A DNA stretch of 37,702 nt from Candidatus Brevefilum sp. GTDB lineage: Bacteria; Chloroflexota; Anaerolineae; Anaerolineales; Anaerolineaceae. Numbering within the stretch: position 1 is the first letter of the stretch; each line of letters begins with the position of its first letter. The stretch lies in assembly GCA_029210815.1 (NCBI GenBank), contig JARGGB010000027.1, forward strand, positions 1 to 37,702, in the 5' to 3' direction. Below are positions 9,147-16,132 of the stretch, piece after piece. A program made the position numbers and the translations under genes. Under the pieces are notes generated by a model that had not been told where the DNA came from, did no database searches, and saw only the letters and a list, made by a program, of their open reading frames with translations.

Positions 9147-11372
9147 TTATTTTGAGAAATCCTCGTAATTCTTCGAAATCATTAGATTCGATATATCAGG
9201 AAAATCGCCAAGGTTCTGTGAATAGCCATCACGTAAACCACGAAGGTAATGCTTAAGATACTTAAAATTATTATATTTGAATATAAAATCACGAAGAATG
9301 AAGTATGCAATTTGAATTGAATATGAAACAAAACCTGTATGGCGTCTAAAGAAACGCATACCGCTTTCGCCCATCATATGCCAGTAGACTGACATATCCT
9401 TCTTTGTCGAGGACGAAACTTTATGCCATAATTTTGCATCCGGTGCGCACCAGATGTTCAAACCGGCATTTCTAACCCTTTCAGAAAAATCCCAATCTTC
9501 AAAAAAGAAGAAGTATCCGGGGTCAAAAAGCCCAACAGATTCAAAAGCTCTTCTGTGAATAAGCAATGCACATGTCGGTGCATATTCAATTTTCCTGACC
9601 TCATCAAAATTGATATCTTTGCGATTATCTTTCAGCTTGATTGAAGGAGGAAAATTTCGGAAATAGCCACCGTCAGACCACACTTTGTCCCGCGTCGCAG
9701 CACCTTCATGAGGAGGATAGTAAAAAATCTTTGGCATGATAATGCCGCAATCATGGTCCCCATCAGACACTTCTAATAACCGAATCATCATATCCGGGTC
9801 TACAACAGTATCATTGTTCACCATAAAAATATGTTCATAATTCTCAGACAGAGCATGGTAGATACCATGATTAAAACCAGACGGCACACCAAGGTTCTTC
9901 TTCAAACTCAGTACCTCAATTTCAGGATACATTTCTCCGATGGTACCAGGCGTTCCATCAGAAGAACCGTTGTCGACTAAGAAAATCTTATAAGGTCCTC
10001 CATTGAGCTTCAACAAGCTGTTGATACATTCAATTGTGTCTCCAACATTGTTATATGTCAGAATAACGATACAGGATTTTTTCATGCGTTCCCTCTGAAC
10101 GGGTATGACATCGGCTTTAATATCCCATTTAGCTAGTACTTTTTCCGAAAGTAGTTTGGAGGATGCAATTATATCATCTACTTCGCGATGAATAAATTCC
10201 GCTGATCTGCCAAGGATATAAAAATTCCCTTCTTGATCGATGCTTTCCATAACACTGGATAATTCATTCTCGTAACCCACATGATAAACAGGATAACCAT
10301 GTTCTTTTCTGATGACTTTCGTATCCAAAATTTCTTCCCGAGTTATCATCCCAACCTTAAGTAGATCCACAATCACCTTTTCAGCGGGGTTATCCACATC
10401 CTTCGTCACTTCGGCGCATAGAACCGACGTTTCATCAGGTCGATTAATAGGACTGAGGTTCTTAAACTCCACCAAACGATTGATGGCAATTGCATCATCA
10501 ATAAAATAAACCCAGTGGTTTTCAGATACTTTTGGTTTGTTAATTAATAAATAAACCGCCTCCACTTTTCGAAAACTTTGGTTAAATTCCATATTTAACA
10601 ATCTGGCAGTTAAGGTGAGCGGTAATGTCGAAATAACTGCATCGCAAAAATATTGTTTACGATCACCATTTTCTTCGTATTGGACGCCAATAATTTTCCC
10701 GTTTTCTCTCAGCAGTGAGTGAACCGAAGAATTTAAAAGAACATTCTCTGAAATTTTGTCAAAGAGCGTATCCGCAATTAATCCATAACCCTTATCAATG
10801 GGATAATAAAAATAGGAAAAATATTTCTTAGAGCGCTTATTAATATTCTTGAACGGATTGATAAGCCGAACCTTATTTTTTGCCCATAGTACAGATATTT
10901 TCTCTGATTTAATGCCAAATAATTTTTCTGTATAAGGCTTGAAAAAGGCATGAAACATGTATTCACCATGCTTATTAATGACAAAATCACGAAAATTATC
11001 CGTTTCAACCGGTTTTTCTTTAATCAACAAATCATAAATGAGTTGAATTTTTTCCTTGAAAGGAATGAATTGGAGGAGTTCAATCGGATTAATCGGGTCA
11101 TTAACCCAGTTTCCTTTAATGTACAGGTGGCTTTTCCTGGTATGGTGAACCATTGGGACCAGATCAAGCAAAATTGACTCGACCTCATTACTGGTTGTAA
11201 AAAACCGATGTGCTGCAAAATCACAATAATGGCCATGCCAAACAAAACTCCTTGCCAGGCCGCCATAGGTGTCTTGTTTTTCGAAAATTTTAAACTCAAT
11301 TCCGGCATTATTTAAGAAATATCCTGCACTCAATCCTGATATGCCGGCGCCCAAGATGGCTACTTTTTTCAC
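9147..11372 (-). CDS. FAD-dependent oxidoreductase fused to family 2 glycosyltransferase
   Basis: A 741-residue two-part protein. Residues 1-425 are an FAD enzyme of the amine oxidase / protoporphyrinogen oxidase-like / UDP-galactopyranose mutase-like group: dinucleotide loop GAGISG at 8-13, the FEKQDTYGGLARSF segment, and DFAAHRFFTTSNEV, a signature of the type found in polysaccharide clusters. Residues 432-741 are a family 2 glycosyltransferase: CIVILTYNN, FLVDNGSSDGT and the metal-binding region MVNNDTVVDPDM, ending with a FFFFEDWDFSERVR acceptor-side segment like rhamnosyltransferases. The GTG start at 11372 has GTGAGG just upstream. At the junction, Met430 (ATG at 10083-10085) is preceded by AGAGGG and five bases, an internal ribosome binding site, so a separate transferase might also be made. 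The reaction of the FAD half is unknown. Confidence 0.85.
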   Translation of the reverse strand: MKKVAILGAGISGLSAGYFLNNAGIEFKIFEKQDTYGGLARSFVWHGHYCDFAAHRFFTTSNEVESILLDLVPMVHHTRKSHLYIKGNWVNDPINPIELLQFIPFKEKIQLIYDLLIKEKPVETDNFRDFVINKHGEYMFHAFFKPYTEKLFGIKSEKISVLWAKNKVRLINPFKNINKRSKKYFSYFYYPIDKGYGLIADTLFDKISENVLLNSSVHSLLRENGKIIGVQYEENGDRKQYFCDAVISTLPLTLTARLLNMEFNQSFRKVEAVYLLINKPKVSENHWVYFIDDAIAINRLVEFKNLSPINRPDETSVLCAEVTKDVDNPAEKVIVDLLKVGMITREEILDTKVIRKEHGYPVYHVGYENELSSVMESIDQEGNFYILGRSAEFIHREVDDIIASSKLLSEKVLAKWDIKADVIPVQRERMKKSCIVILTYNNVGDTIECINSLLKLNGGPYKIFLVDNGSSDGTPGTIGEMYPEIEVLSLKKNLGVPSGFNHGIYHALSENYEHIFMVNNDTVVDPDMMIRLLEVSDGDHDCGIIMPKIFYYPPHEGAATRDKVWSDGGYFRNFPPSIKLKDNRKDINFDEVRKIEYAPTCALLIHRRAFESVGLFDPGYFFFFEDWDFSERVRNAGLNIWCAPDAKLWHKVSSSTKKDMSVYWHMMGESGMRFFRRHTGFVSYSIQIAYFILRDFIFKYNNFKYLKHYLRGLRDGYSQNLGDFPDISNLMISKNYEDFSK

Positions 11373-11424
11373 ATAACCTCACAAGAATTATTAAAAATGT
11401 ATTCTCAAAATAGTACGCTTCAGC

Positions 11425-12684
11425 TCAATTGATGATCTGTGGTATAGCAATTGTGTAGATTGCTTGATACTTGATATTATTACTGTAATACGCTCCGTCT
11501 TCATCTCTTCCCCCAAAAATATAGAAGTGCCCTTCTAAAGAAGAGATGGCATTGTTCTGATAGATGGTGAAATCTGGGTCAACAACAAATAAATTCCAAA
11601 CATCATTCTGGTTTGAATAATTAAGAATTCCTTCCTCACCTATTACATAAATCAATTCAGATAAAGCAGACACATTGTAAGCATTGAAATCATCCCGAAT
11701 AGGGTTTTCAACTTCCCAGGCGGTTTCACCTGTTGTGTCCCTCGCAGGCAAATAACTCTCATTCACATCCAGTGCCTTTTCCCCATCCCATCCGCCAATC
11801 ACATAAATCTTTCCGCCGGCTTCAGCCGCCCCGGCAAATGCTCTTGCAGTTGGCATCGGTGTTACCTCATCCCATTGATCATCCTGTGGGTCGTAACGCA
11901 GCGCAGTATCCAGTACTTTCTCCCCATCCCAGCCGCCAAAGAGATAAACTTGCCCTTCAAAATCAGCCAGGGCATAACCGCTCACCTTTATCGGCAGCGA
12001 CGCTTTCTGTTCCCAGGTGTCTCGGCGCGGGTCATACACTTCCAAAATGTCTGTCGGTTGATCATCAGCCAATCGTCCCCCCGGTACATAAATCTTCTCA
12101 CCTACCAAAACCCCTTTGACATCCGCTACCGGTGTCGGCTTGTCGCTGAGCACTTCCCAGCGATCATCATCAGTAACATATCGGAAAACACCGCCGCTGA
12201 CGCCCTCCGGCCCCTCCCCGGCAATGGCGTAGATATCCCCATCATAAGCTGCCGCTGCCATGCTGGATCGCGGCTCTGGCAGCGGTGCCAGTTCTTGCCA
12301 ACGTTCAGGCACTTCGGTAACAAGCCCGGCATTGGATATTCGTTGTGGGAACAAAAGATCCCACCCAAAAGCGATTATAATCAGTAAGACCAATCCAATA
12401 ATGCTAACAAATGTCCAGGGGATTTTCTGAACCACCGTCACGGTTTGAACTTGTGCTGCATCCCCGTTGGCTCCCGGTACATCAACAATGCCGTGTTCAA
12501 TACCGTACAGCGTAGCTTCTGTCCGGGATGCTACACCAATTTTCTCAAAGATATTTCTCAAATGAACTTTAACTGTGTTTGGACTGATCGTCAGTGATTG
12601 CGCAATCTCGCGATTGGTTAAACCCGTCGCAACAAGCTGCAGGATTTCTATTTCGCGGTCACTGAGTGCGTTTGTTTTAGACAT
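11425..12684 (-). CDS. Membrane-anchored LuxR-type regulator with Kelch propeller
   Basis: A 419-residue protein of three parts. Residues 5-65 are a LuxR/GerE helix-turn-helix (LSDREIEILQLVATGLTNRE, then SPNTVKVHLRNIFEKIGV). A single transmembrane segment follows at about 86-108 (WTFVSIIGLVLLIIIAFGWDL). Residues 125-410 contain about five to six Kelch repeats with Gly-Gly followed by spaced Tyr and Trp (QVYLFGGWDG, KIYVIGGWDG, HFYIFGGRDEDG), which should form a beta-propeller outside the cell. The layout is like ToxR/CadC one-component regulators: DNA binding inside, sensing outside, no kinase or receiver domain. A promoter-like site lies just upstream. The ligand and targets are unknown; the nearby M23-like gene and glycan operon are candidates. 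It lies 52 bases ahead of the fusion gene and could be cotranscribed with it. Confidence 0.85.
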   Translation of the reverse strand: MSKTNALSDREIEILQLVATGLTNREIAQSLTISPNTVKVHLRNIFEKIGVASRTEATLYGIEHGIVDVPGANGDAAQVQTVTVVQKIPWTFVSIIGLVLLIIIAFGWDLLFPQRISNAGLVTEVPERWQELAPLPEPRSSMAAAAYDGDIYAIAGEGPEGVSGGVFRYVTDDDRWEVLSDKPTPVADVKGVLVGEKIYVPGGRLADDQPTDILEVYDPRRDTWEQKASLPIKVSGYALADFEGQVYLFGGWDGEKVLDTALRYDPQDDQWDEVTPMPTARAFAGAAEAGGKIYVIGGWDGEKALDVNESYLPARDTTGETAWEVENPIRDDFNAYNVSALSELIYVIGEEGILNYSNQNDVWNLFVVDPDFTIYQNNAISSLEGHFYIFGGRDEDGAYYSNNIKYQAIYTIAIPQIIN

Positions 12685-12716
12685 AAATTTCCCAATATTT
12701 TTTCATGATCGAATGA

Positions 12717-12746
12717 ATTATACTGGCATCCCTGCTATTCTGGAAA
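12717..12746 (-). promoter_or_regulatory. Candidate promoter of the LuxR-Kelch gene
   Basis: Read on the minus strand, TTTCCA (12746-12741) and a perfect TATAAT (12722-12717) are 18 bases apart, about 33 bases ahead of the start codon at 12684. The -10 element is perfect and the -35 element matches four of six positions. Confidence 0.45.
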
Positions 12747-12868
12747 TTAGCATCTTTGAGGAACAAACTCCGGGTAAATATTCACAAACAGTCATCAGCA
12801 CATTTGCAAATTTTTCTGATCATTTTAAGCACCTGGTTTCCAGATAGGATAGACTTTATTAGAAACTT

Positions 12869-12906
12869 AAAAAGGAAAGTCACGCAGAATGGTCATGCGT
12901 GACTTT
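12869..12906 (-). terminator. Intrinsic terminator behind the M23-like gene
   Basis: TGCGTGACTTT (12896-12906) and AAAGTCACGCA (12876-12886) form an 11-bp stem with a nine-base loop. On the minus strand the stem is followed by CC and five T residues. It lies about 45 bases past the stop codon at 12950 and should end that transcript. On the plus strand it is also followed by T residues, but no plus-strand gene reads into it. Confidence 0.78.
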
Positions 12907-12949
12907 TTATCCTTATTGAACGCAATAACGCTTTCTTCCTGATACCTGA

Positions 12950-14983
12950 TTAATACCCATTATAAACCGGGAACAGAATATATTGATAAGGCCACTCAAA
13001 ACCATTGGTGTACATGAGGTGCTCCTGGGTGGTTTGATGCCCCGACTTATCATAAGCGGTTATCGATACCACAATTAGTTGATTGGGAAGCACATTTAAT
13101 CTATACGATGTCGTCGATGCAGGCAAATTATCAGCCAGCACCTGGTAATCACCATCATTTACTTTTACAGATAAGGCGTAATGATCAATGCCAGACATAT
13201 TATCCCCGCCCGACCAGGTAATATTGACCGCGTCTGTCATGATCGGCGAAGTCACCGGGTTAATCTTCAGCCAGGGGGGCGTTCGATCAACAACCCCGAT
13301 AAATATTATGCCCCCACCCTTGTTCCCGGAAGAATCCGTTGCCAATGCAAATATGATGTAATTGTTGGCTTCAGCCCAATTAGTGGTTGAAATCGGCACT
13401 CGCCAGAAATCTTGAGTATAGGTATCCTTGCCCAAGTAAACACGATCATCAGCGAATAAATTCTGGCCTAAGAACCAGAATTCAACAGAAGAAATTGGGC
13501 TATCGCTGCTGCCTGGTGTCGCACTGACGCTAACCGTTCCCTCTTCAGGCAAATACCGGCTCGTAAATGTAATATCCGGATTTTTACTGCAATTTACATT
13601 CTTAAACACCTCACGCCTTCCCAAAATAGATGAGGGATTGCCTTCGTAATCCCAAAGGCGAATGGCAATGTCAAAATAACCATCAGGAACATTTGTATTG
13701 CAAAAATCAACGTTTGTTGTAAAGCTTGTCCCGCCAGGTCCTTCGCCGATCGTAACCCAGCTGCCATTATAGTCAGCCAGCACCTCTACTTTGGTGACTG
13801 CCACATCATCCCTGCCCCAACCTGTCACCGTCAAGGTTTGGTTTGTAAGATATGTATTTGCCGCCGGCGTGGTCAAACCGCCAGTCGGTGGGTTGGCAGG
13901 CGCATTTCCTGAAACATAATAAGTCCTTCCTACTCCACCATAGGTTGCTGCCTCATATGCCAATCGCGGGCGTCCACCCCGCGTAACCGGGTCCCAATTA
14001 ATATCCACATCTCTAAAGGTGATATCCTCTGCAACACCCCAATAGGATTGCATGCTGTAAGAAAAATAACGCGTGTCTTCAGTCACCACCATAAAGTGAA
14101 CATGGTGCCCCGAGCTGTAGCCTGTATCGTCAACGTTGGCGATATATTGCCCCTGGGTGACGGGTGTACCTACTTTTTTGAGCCCGGTTGGCACGCTGCC
14201 CTGGGCAATATGCAGGTAGATTTGGTAGGTCCAGGGTGTTGTGGATTTATCCTGGATGGTGATGCTGTTCGTACAGGTTGAATCTCCATTTGCGCAGGTA
14301 TCCCGCCAGTGGAACACAGAACCGCCTTTTGCCGCAACCAGCGGGAACATTGTGCCATCCGCAAAATCAAATGCATGGGTGCAGTAATAAATGGGATAGC
14401 AAGAGCTGTGACCCACTGACCAGGTTAGCCGCTTTTCTAAACTCTTTGCCCAGGGCAAATAATAGCCGCCGTAAACGGTGCCTGATTTTGGCAAAGCTTC
14501 TTGTTCGCCTGACAGGATATCACCATTTAAAAGGCTTTTTTCTGCATATTGAAACGTCTTAAAAGCTGCTTCAAAACTGGGCTCATCTTCTAAGAAAATC
14601 CGCCATTCACCCAGCTCATTCTGTTCAGCCACAGCCAGTTCCGGTTCTCTGCCTAAAAATTCTCCAGTTTCCGGGTCTATAGGTGCCAGCCAAACAATCG
14701 CCATCTTTCCATCATCCTGAAGTTGGATGTGGTCAATCTTATAGGTTGACTCCTTCCATCGCCCGGTGCTGTTGGCTAAAGCCAATTCAATTGCTGCTTC
14801 CAGGTCTTTTCCGACCTCAAGATCAGGCGGGGGTGCTTCTTGATCACCGGATGGCGGGGTTTCTGTGTTTATCGCCTGGCTCAATGCAGGATCGTTTTTT
14901 GGAATATCAATTAATAAAACAGCGCCCAAAACAACACAAAGGATAACCAGCAGGACAATACCAAATTTTAGTGTTTTACTCAT
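12950..14983 (-). CDS. Exported M23-type (LytM-like) endopeptidase-like protein with Ig-like domains
   Basis: About 677 residues with an N-terminal membrane anchor or signal segment, an acidic N-terminal domain, an M23-like domain near residues 195-310, and two or three C-terminal Ig-like beta domains (TGGLTTPAANTYLTNQTLTV; VDRTPPWLKINPVTSPIMTD onward). The peptidase-like domain has CTHAFDFADG, with His and Asp as possible zinc ligands but spaced HxxD instead of the usual HxxxD, and TGYSSGHHVHFMV, which keeps the HxH motif. It may cut peptidoglycan peptides or be a non-standard or inactive relative. I place the start at ATG 14983 because GGAGAA (14996-14991) lies seven bases ahead; an in-frame ATG at 14998 would put that site inside the gene. 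It is transcribed alone, with its own terminator. Confidence 0.8.
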   Translation of the reverse strand: MSKTLKFGIVLLVILCVVLGAVLLIDIPKNDPALSQAINTETPPSGDQEAPPPDLEVGKDLEAAIELALANSTGRWKESTYKIDHIQLQDDGKMAIVWLAPIDPETGEFLGREPELAVAEQNELGEWRIFLEDEPSFEAAFKTFQYAEKSLLNGDILSGEQEALPKSGTVYGGYYLPWAKSLEKRLTWSVGHSSCYPIYYCTHAFDFADGTMFPLVAAKGGSVFHWRDTCANGDSTCTNSITIQDKSTTPWTYQIYLHIAQGSVPTGLKKVGTPVTQGQYIANVDDTGYSSGHHVHFMVVTEDTRYFSYSMQSYWGVAEDITFRDVDINWDPVTRGGRPRLAYEAATYGGVGRTYYVSGNAPANPPTGGLTTPAANTYLTNQTLTVTGWGRDDVAVTKVEVLADYNGSWVTIGEGPGGTSFTTNVDFCNTNVPDGYFDIAIRLWDYEGNPSSILGRREVFKNVNCSKNPDITFTSRYLPEEGTVSVSATPGSSDSPISSVEFWFLGQNLFADDRVYLGKDTYTQDFWRVPISTTNWAEANNYIIFALATDSSGNKGGGIIFIGVVDRTPPWLKINPVTSPIMTDAVNITWSGGDNMSGIDHYALSVKVNDGDYQVLADNLPASTTSYRLNVLPNQLIVVSITAYDKSGHQTTQEHLMYTNGFEWPYQYILFPVYNGY

Positions 14984-15437
14984 AAAAAGTTTCTCCATAG
15001 CTATCGCGGTCTCAAAACATAATCGTTTTGGTCTCGCGCGTTTGCTTTTTTGTCTGTTCTATGACTTGCAAGGTTTGTGCCAATAACATGAAAACGGATT
15101 AAAAATCCTTCTCGGAACACAAATCTCCAAACCAAAAGGGAGCCATTCTTCAAATGTTAAACTTTCATAATAAAGGTAATTAATTAGAGATACATAGGCG
15201 CTATAGCCCGGGTAAATATGAGGGTGTTGAAAATTGCAATTAATAATGCCCAATTTCCCCGTAGGGGCAACCCTCTGTGGTTGCCCAGCCCGAAGGGTGC
15301 ACGCGAGGCAGACACGGAGGTCTGCCCCTACATATTGTCCAAATTTTGTTATAAATATTATTATTTTGAAATCAGGTTAAATTTCACACAAGCTTTTTTG
15401 ACCATCTTTTGTTTTTCAACACTCTCAAATATAGCAC
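14984..15437. other. Intergenic region between divergent genes
   Basis: This is the left part of a roughly 600-base gap between the M23-like gene (leftward) and greA (rightward). I see no credible coding frame in it. It contains the ribosome binding site of the M23-like gene at 14991-14996 and a compound palindromic repeat at 15261-15331, listed separately. No convincing promoter for the leftward gene could be picked out by eye. Confidence 0.5.
15261..15331. repeat. Compound palindromic repeat (nested hairpins)
   Basis: The outer arms GTAGGGGCA (15261-15269) and TGCCCCTAC (15323-15331) are exact inverted repeats. Inside them sit two more perfect hairpins: GGGCAACC/GGTTGCCC at 15265-15286 with a six-base loop, and GGCAGAC/GTCTGCC at 15307-15326 with a six-base loop. 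The element is G+C rich in an A+T-rich gap and has no coding frame of note. Similar GTAGGGGC-bounded elements are, to my recollection, dispersed in many copies in other bacterial genomes, so this is probably a miniature non-coding repeat. Confidence 0.75.
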
Positions 15438-15466
15438 TTGCACACCGCCTGAAAATGTGATAAGAT
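15438..15466 (+). promoter_or_regulatory. Promoter of greA with extended -10
   Basis: TTGCAC (15438-15443), a 17-base spacer and TAAGAT (15461-15466), with TG at 15458-15459 giving an extended -10 (TGaTAAGAT). It would start transcription near 15473, giving greA a leader of about 120 bases. Confidence 0.65.
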
Positions 15467-15570
15467 ATCTGCCTACAAGAGACAATCACTATTTTCAGGA
15501 AAGCACCTTTTCTCGAAGATAGCGAGTTTTTTATTTTACAAAGGGGAAGAAATTTAGCCCCAAGGACCAC

Positions 15571-15591
15571 AGACTTACTGGAAGGAAGTCT
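15571..15591 (+). promoter_or_regulatory. Small hairpin holding the greA ribosome binding site in its loop
   Basis: AGACTT (15571-15576) can pair with AAGTCT (15586-15591), leaving a nine-base loop that contains GGAAGG (15580-15585), the likely ribosome binding site of the ATG at 15593. The stem is only six base pairs, so any effect on translation would be slight or depend on conditions. Confidence 0.3.
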
Positions 15592-15592
15592 T

Positions 15593-16054
15593 ATGCCCAG
15601 TTCATACTTAACACGCGAGGGTTTTGAAAGGCTACAAAAAGAGCTTGATTACCTCAGAACCGAAAAACGCATAGAAGTCGCAGAGCGTCTGCGCGAAGCC
15701 TTAGAAGATGGCGAACTTATTGAAAACGCTGAATTAGAAGCAGCCAAAAATGAACAATCCTTTGTTGAAGGACGCATTAAGGAACTTGAAATCCTGCTCT
15801 CCAATGCACACCTGATTGAAGAGACCAACCATACCGATTCAATCCAGGTTGGCTCCAAGGTCAAGGTGCATGAAGAAGGGTATGACCCAGAGGAATATGT
15901 GATCGTAGGCGCCGCCGAAGCAGACCCGCGCCTTGGTCGTATTTCAAACGAGTCCCCTTTGGGTAAAGCGTTGCTTAATAAAAAAGCTGGTGATAAAGTT
16001 AAGGTCGAAGCGCCGGGCGGAGAGTTTGAGATAGAAATTCTCTCAATTGGTTGA
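15593..16054 (+). CDS. greA: Transcription elongation factor GreA
   Basis: A 153-residue protein, close to the usual 158. GreA enters the secondary channel of RNA polymerase and triggers cleavage of backtracked RNA. The N-terminal coiled coil covers residues 1-75, with the tip EDGELIENAELEAAK, and the C-terminal FKBP-like domain covers 80-153 (IQVGSKVKVHEE; ISNESPLGKALLNKKAGDKV). The tip has Glu41 and Glu44; the Escherichia coli factor has Asp41 and Glu44, so one of the two metal-holding acids is replaced by a longer acid. It has its own promoter and is followed by a terminator and lysS, a pairing seen in many bacteria. Identification is secure. Confidence 0.96.
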   Translation: MPSSYLTREGFERLQKELDYLRTEKRIEVAERLREALEDGELIENAELEAAKNEQSFVEGRIKELEILLSNAHLIEETNHTDSIQVGSKVKVHEEGYDPEEYVIVGAAEADPRLGRISNESPLGKALLNKKAGDKVKVEAPGGEFEIEILSIG

Positions 16055-16074
16055 CCTGACACCCCGTCAATTCT

Positions 16075-16108
16075 GCCCCGCCCGTCTTGAATGGTCGGGG
16101 CTTTTATT
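16075..16108 (+). terminator. Intrinsic terminator between greA and lysS
   Basis: GCCCCG (16075-16080) pairs with CGGGGC (16096-16101), with further weak pairing inside the loop, followed by TTTTATTTT. It begins 20 bases past the greA stop and ends 25 bases before the lysS start, so it may attenuate, not abolish, readthrough into lysS. Confidence 0.7.
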
Positions 16109-16132
16109 TTAAATTTCATTGAGGAAGGTATC

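Noticed and set aside
11875-12387. A 170-codon plus-strand frame opposite the Kelch gene
   Set aside because: The Kelch frame has repeats and a helix-turn-helix; the opposite frame has no recognisable domain.
12575-12847. A 90-codon plus-strand frame at the start of the LuxR-Kelch gene
   Set aside because: It overlaps the helix-turn-helix coding region and the promoter on the other strand; no ribosome binding site or domain.
16091-16132. Longer lysS start at 16091
   Set aside because: It would start inside the terminator hairpin; the ATG at 16133 has a strong ribosome binding site and gives the normal N-terminus.
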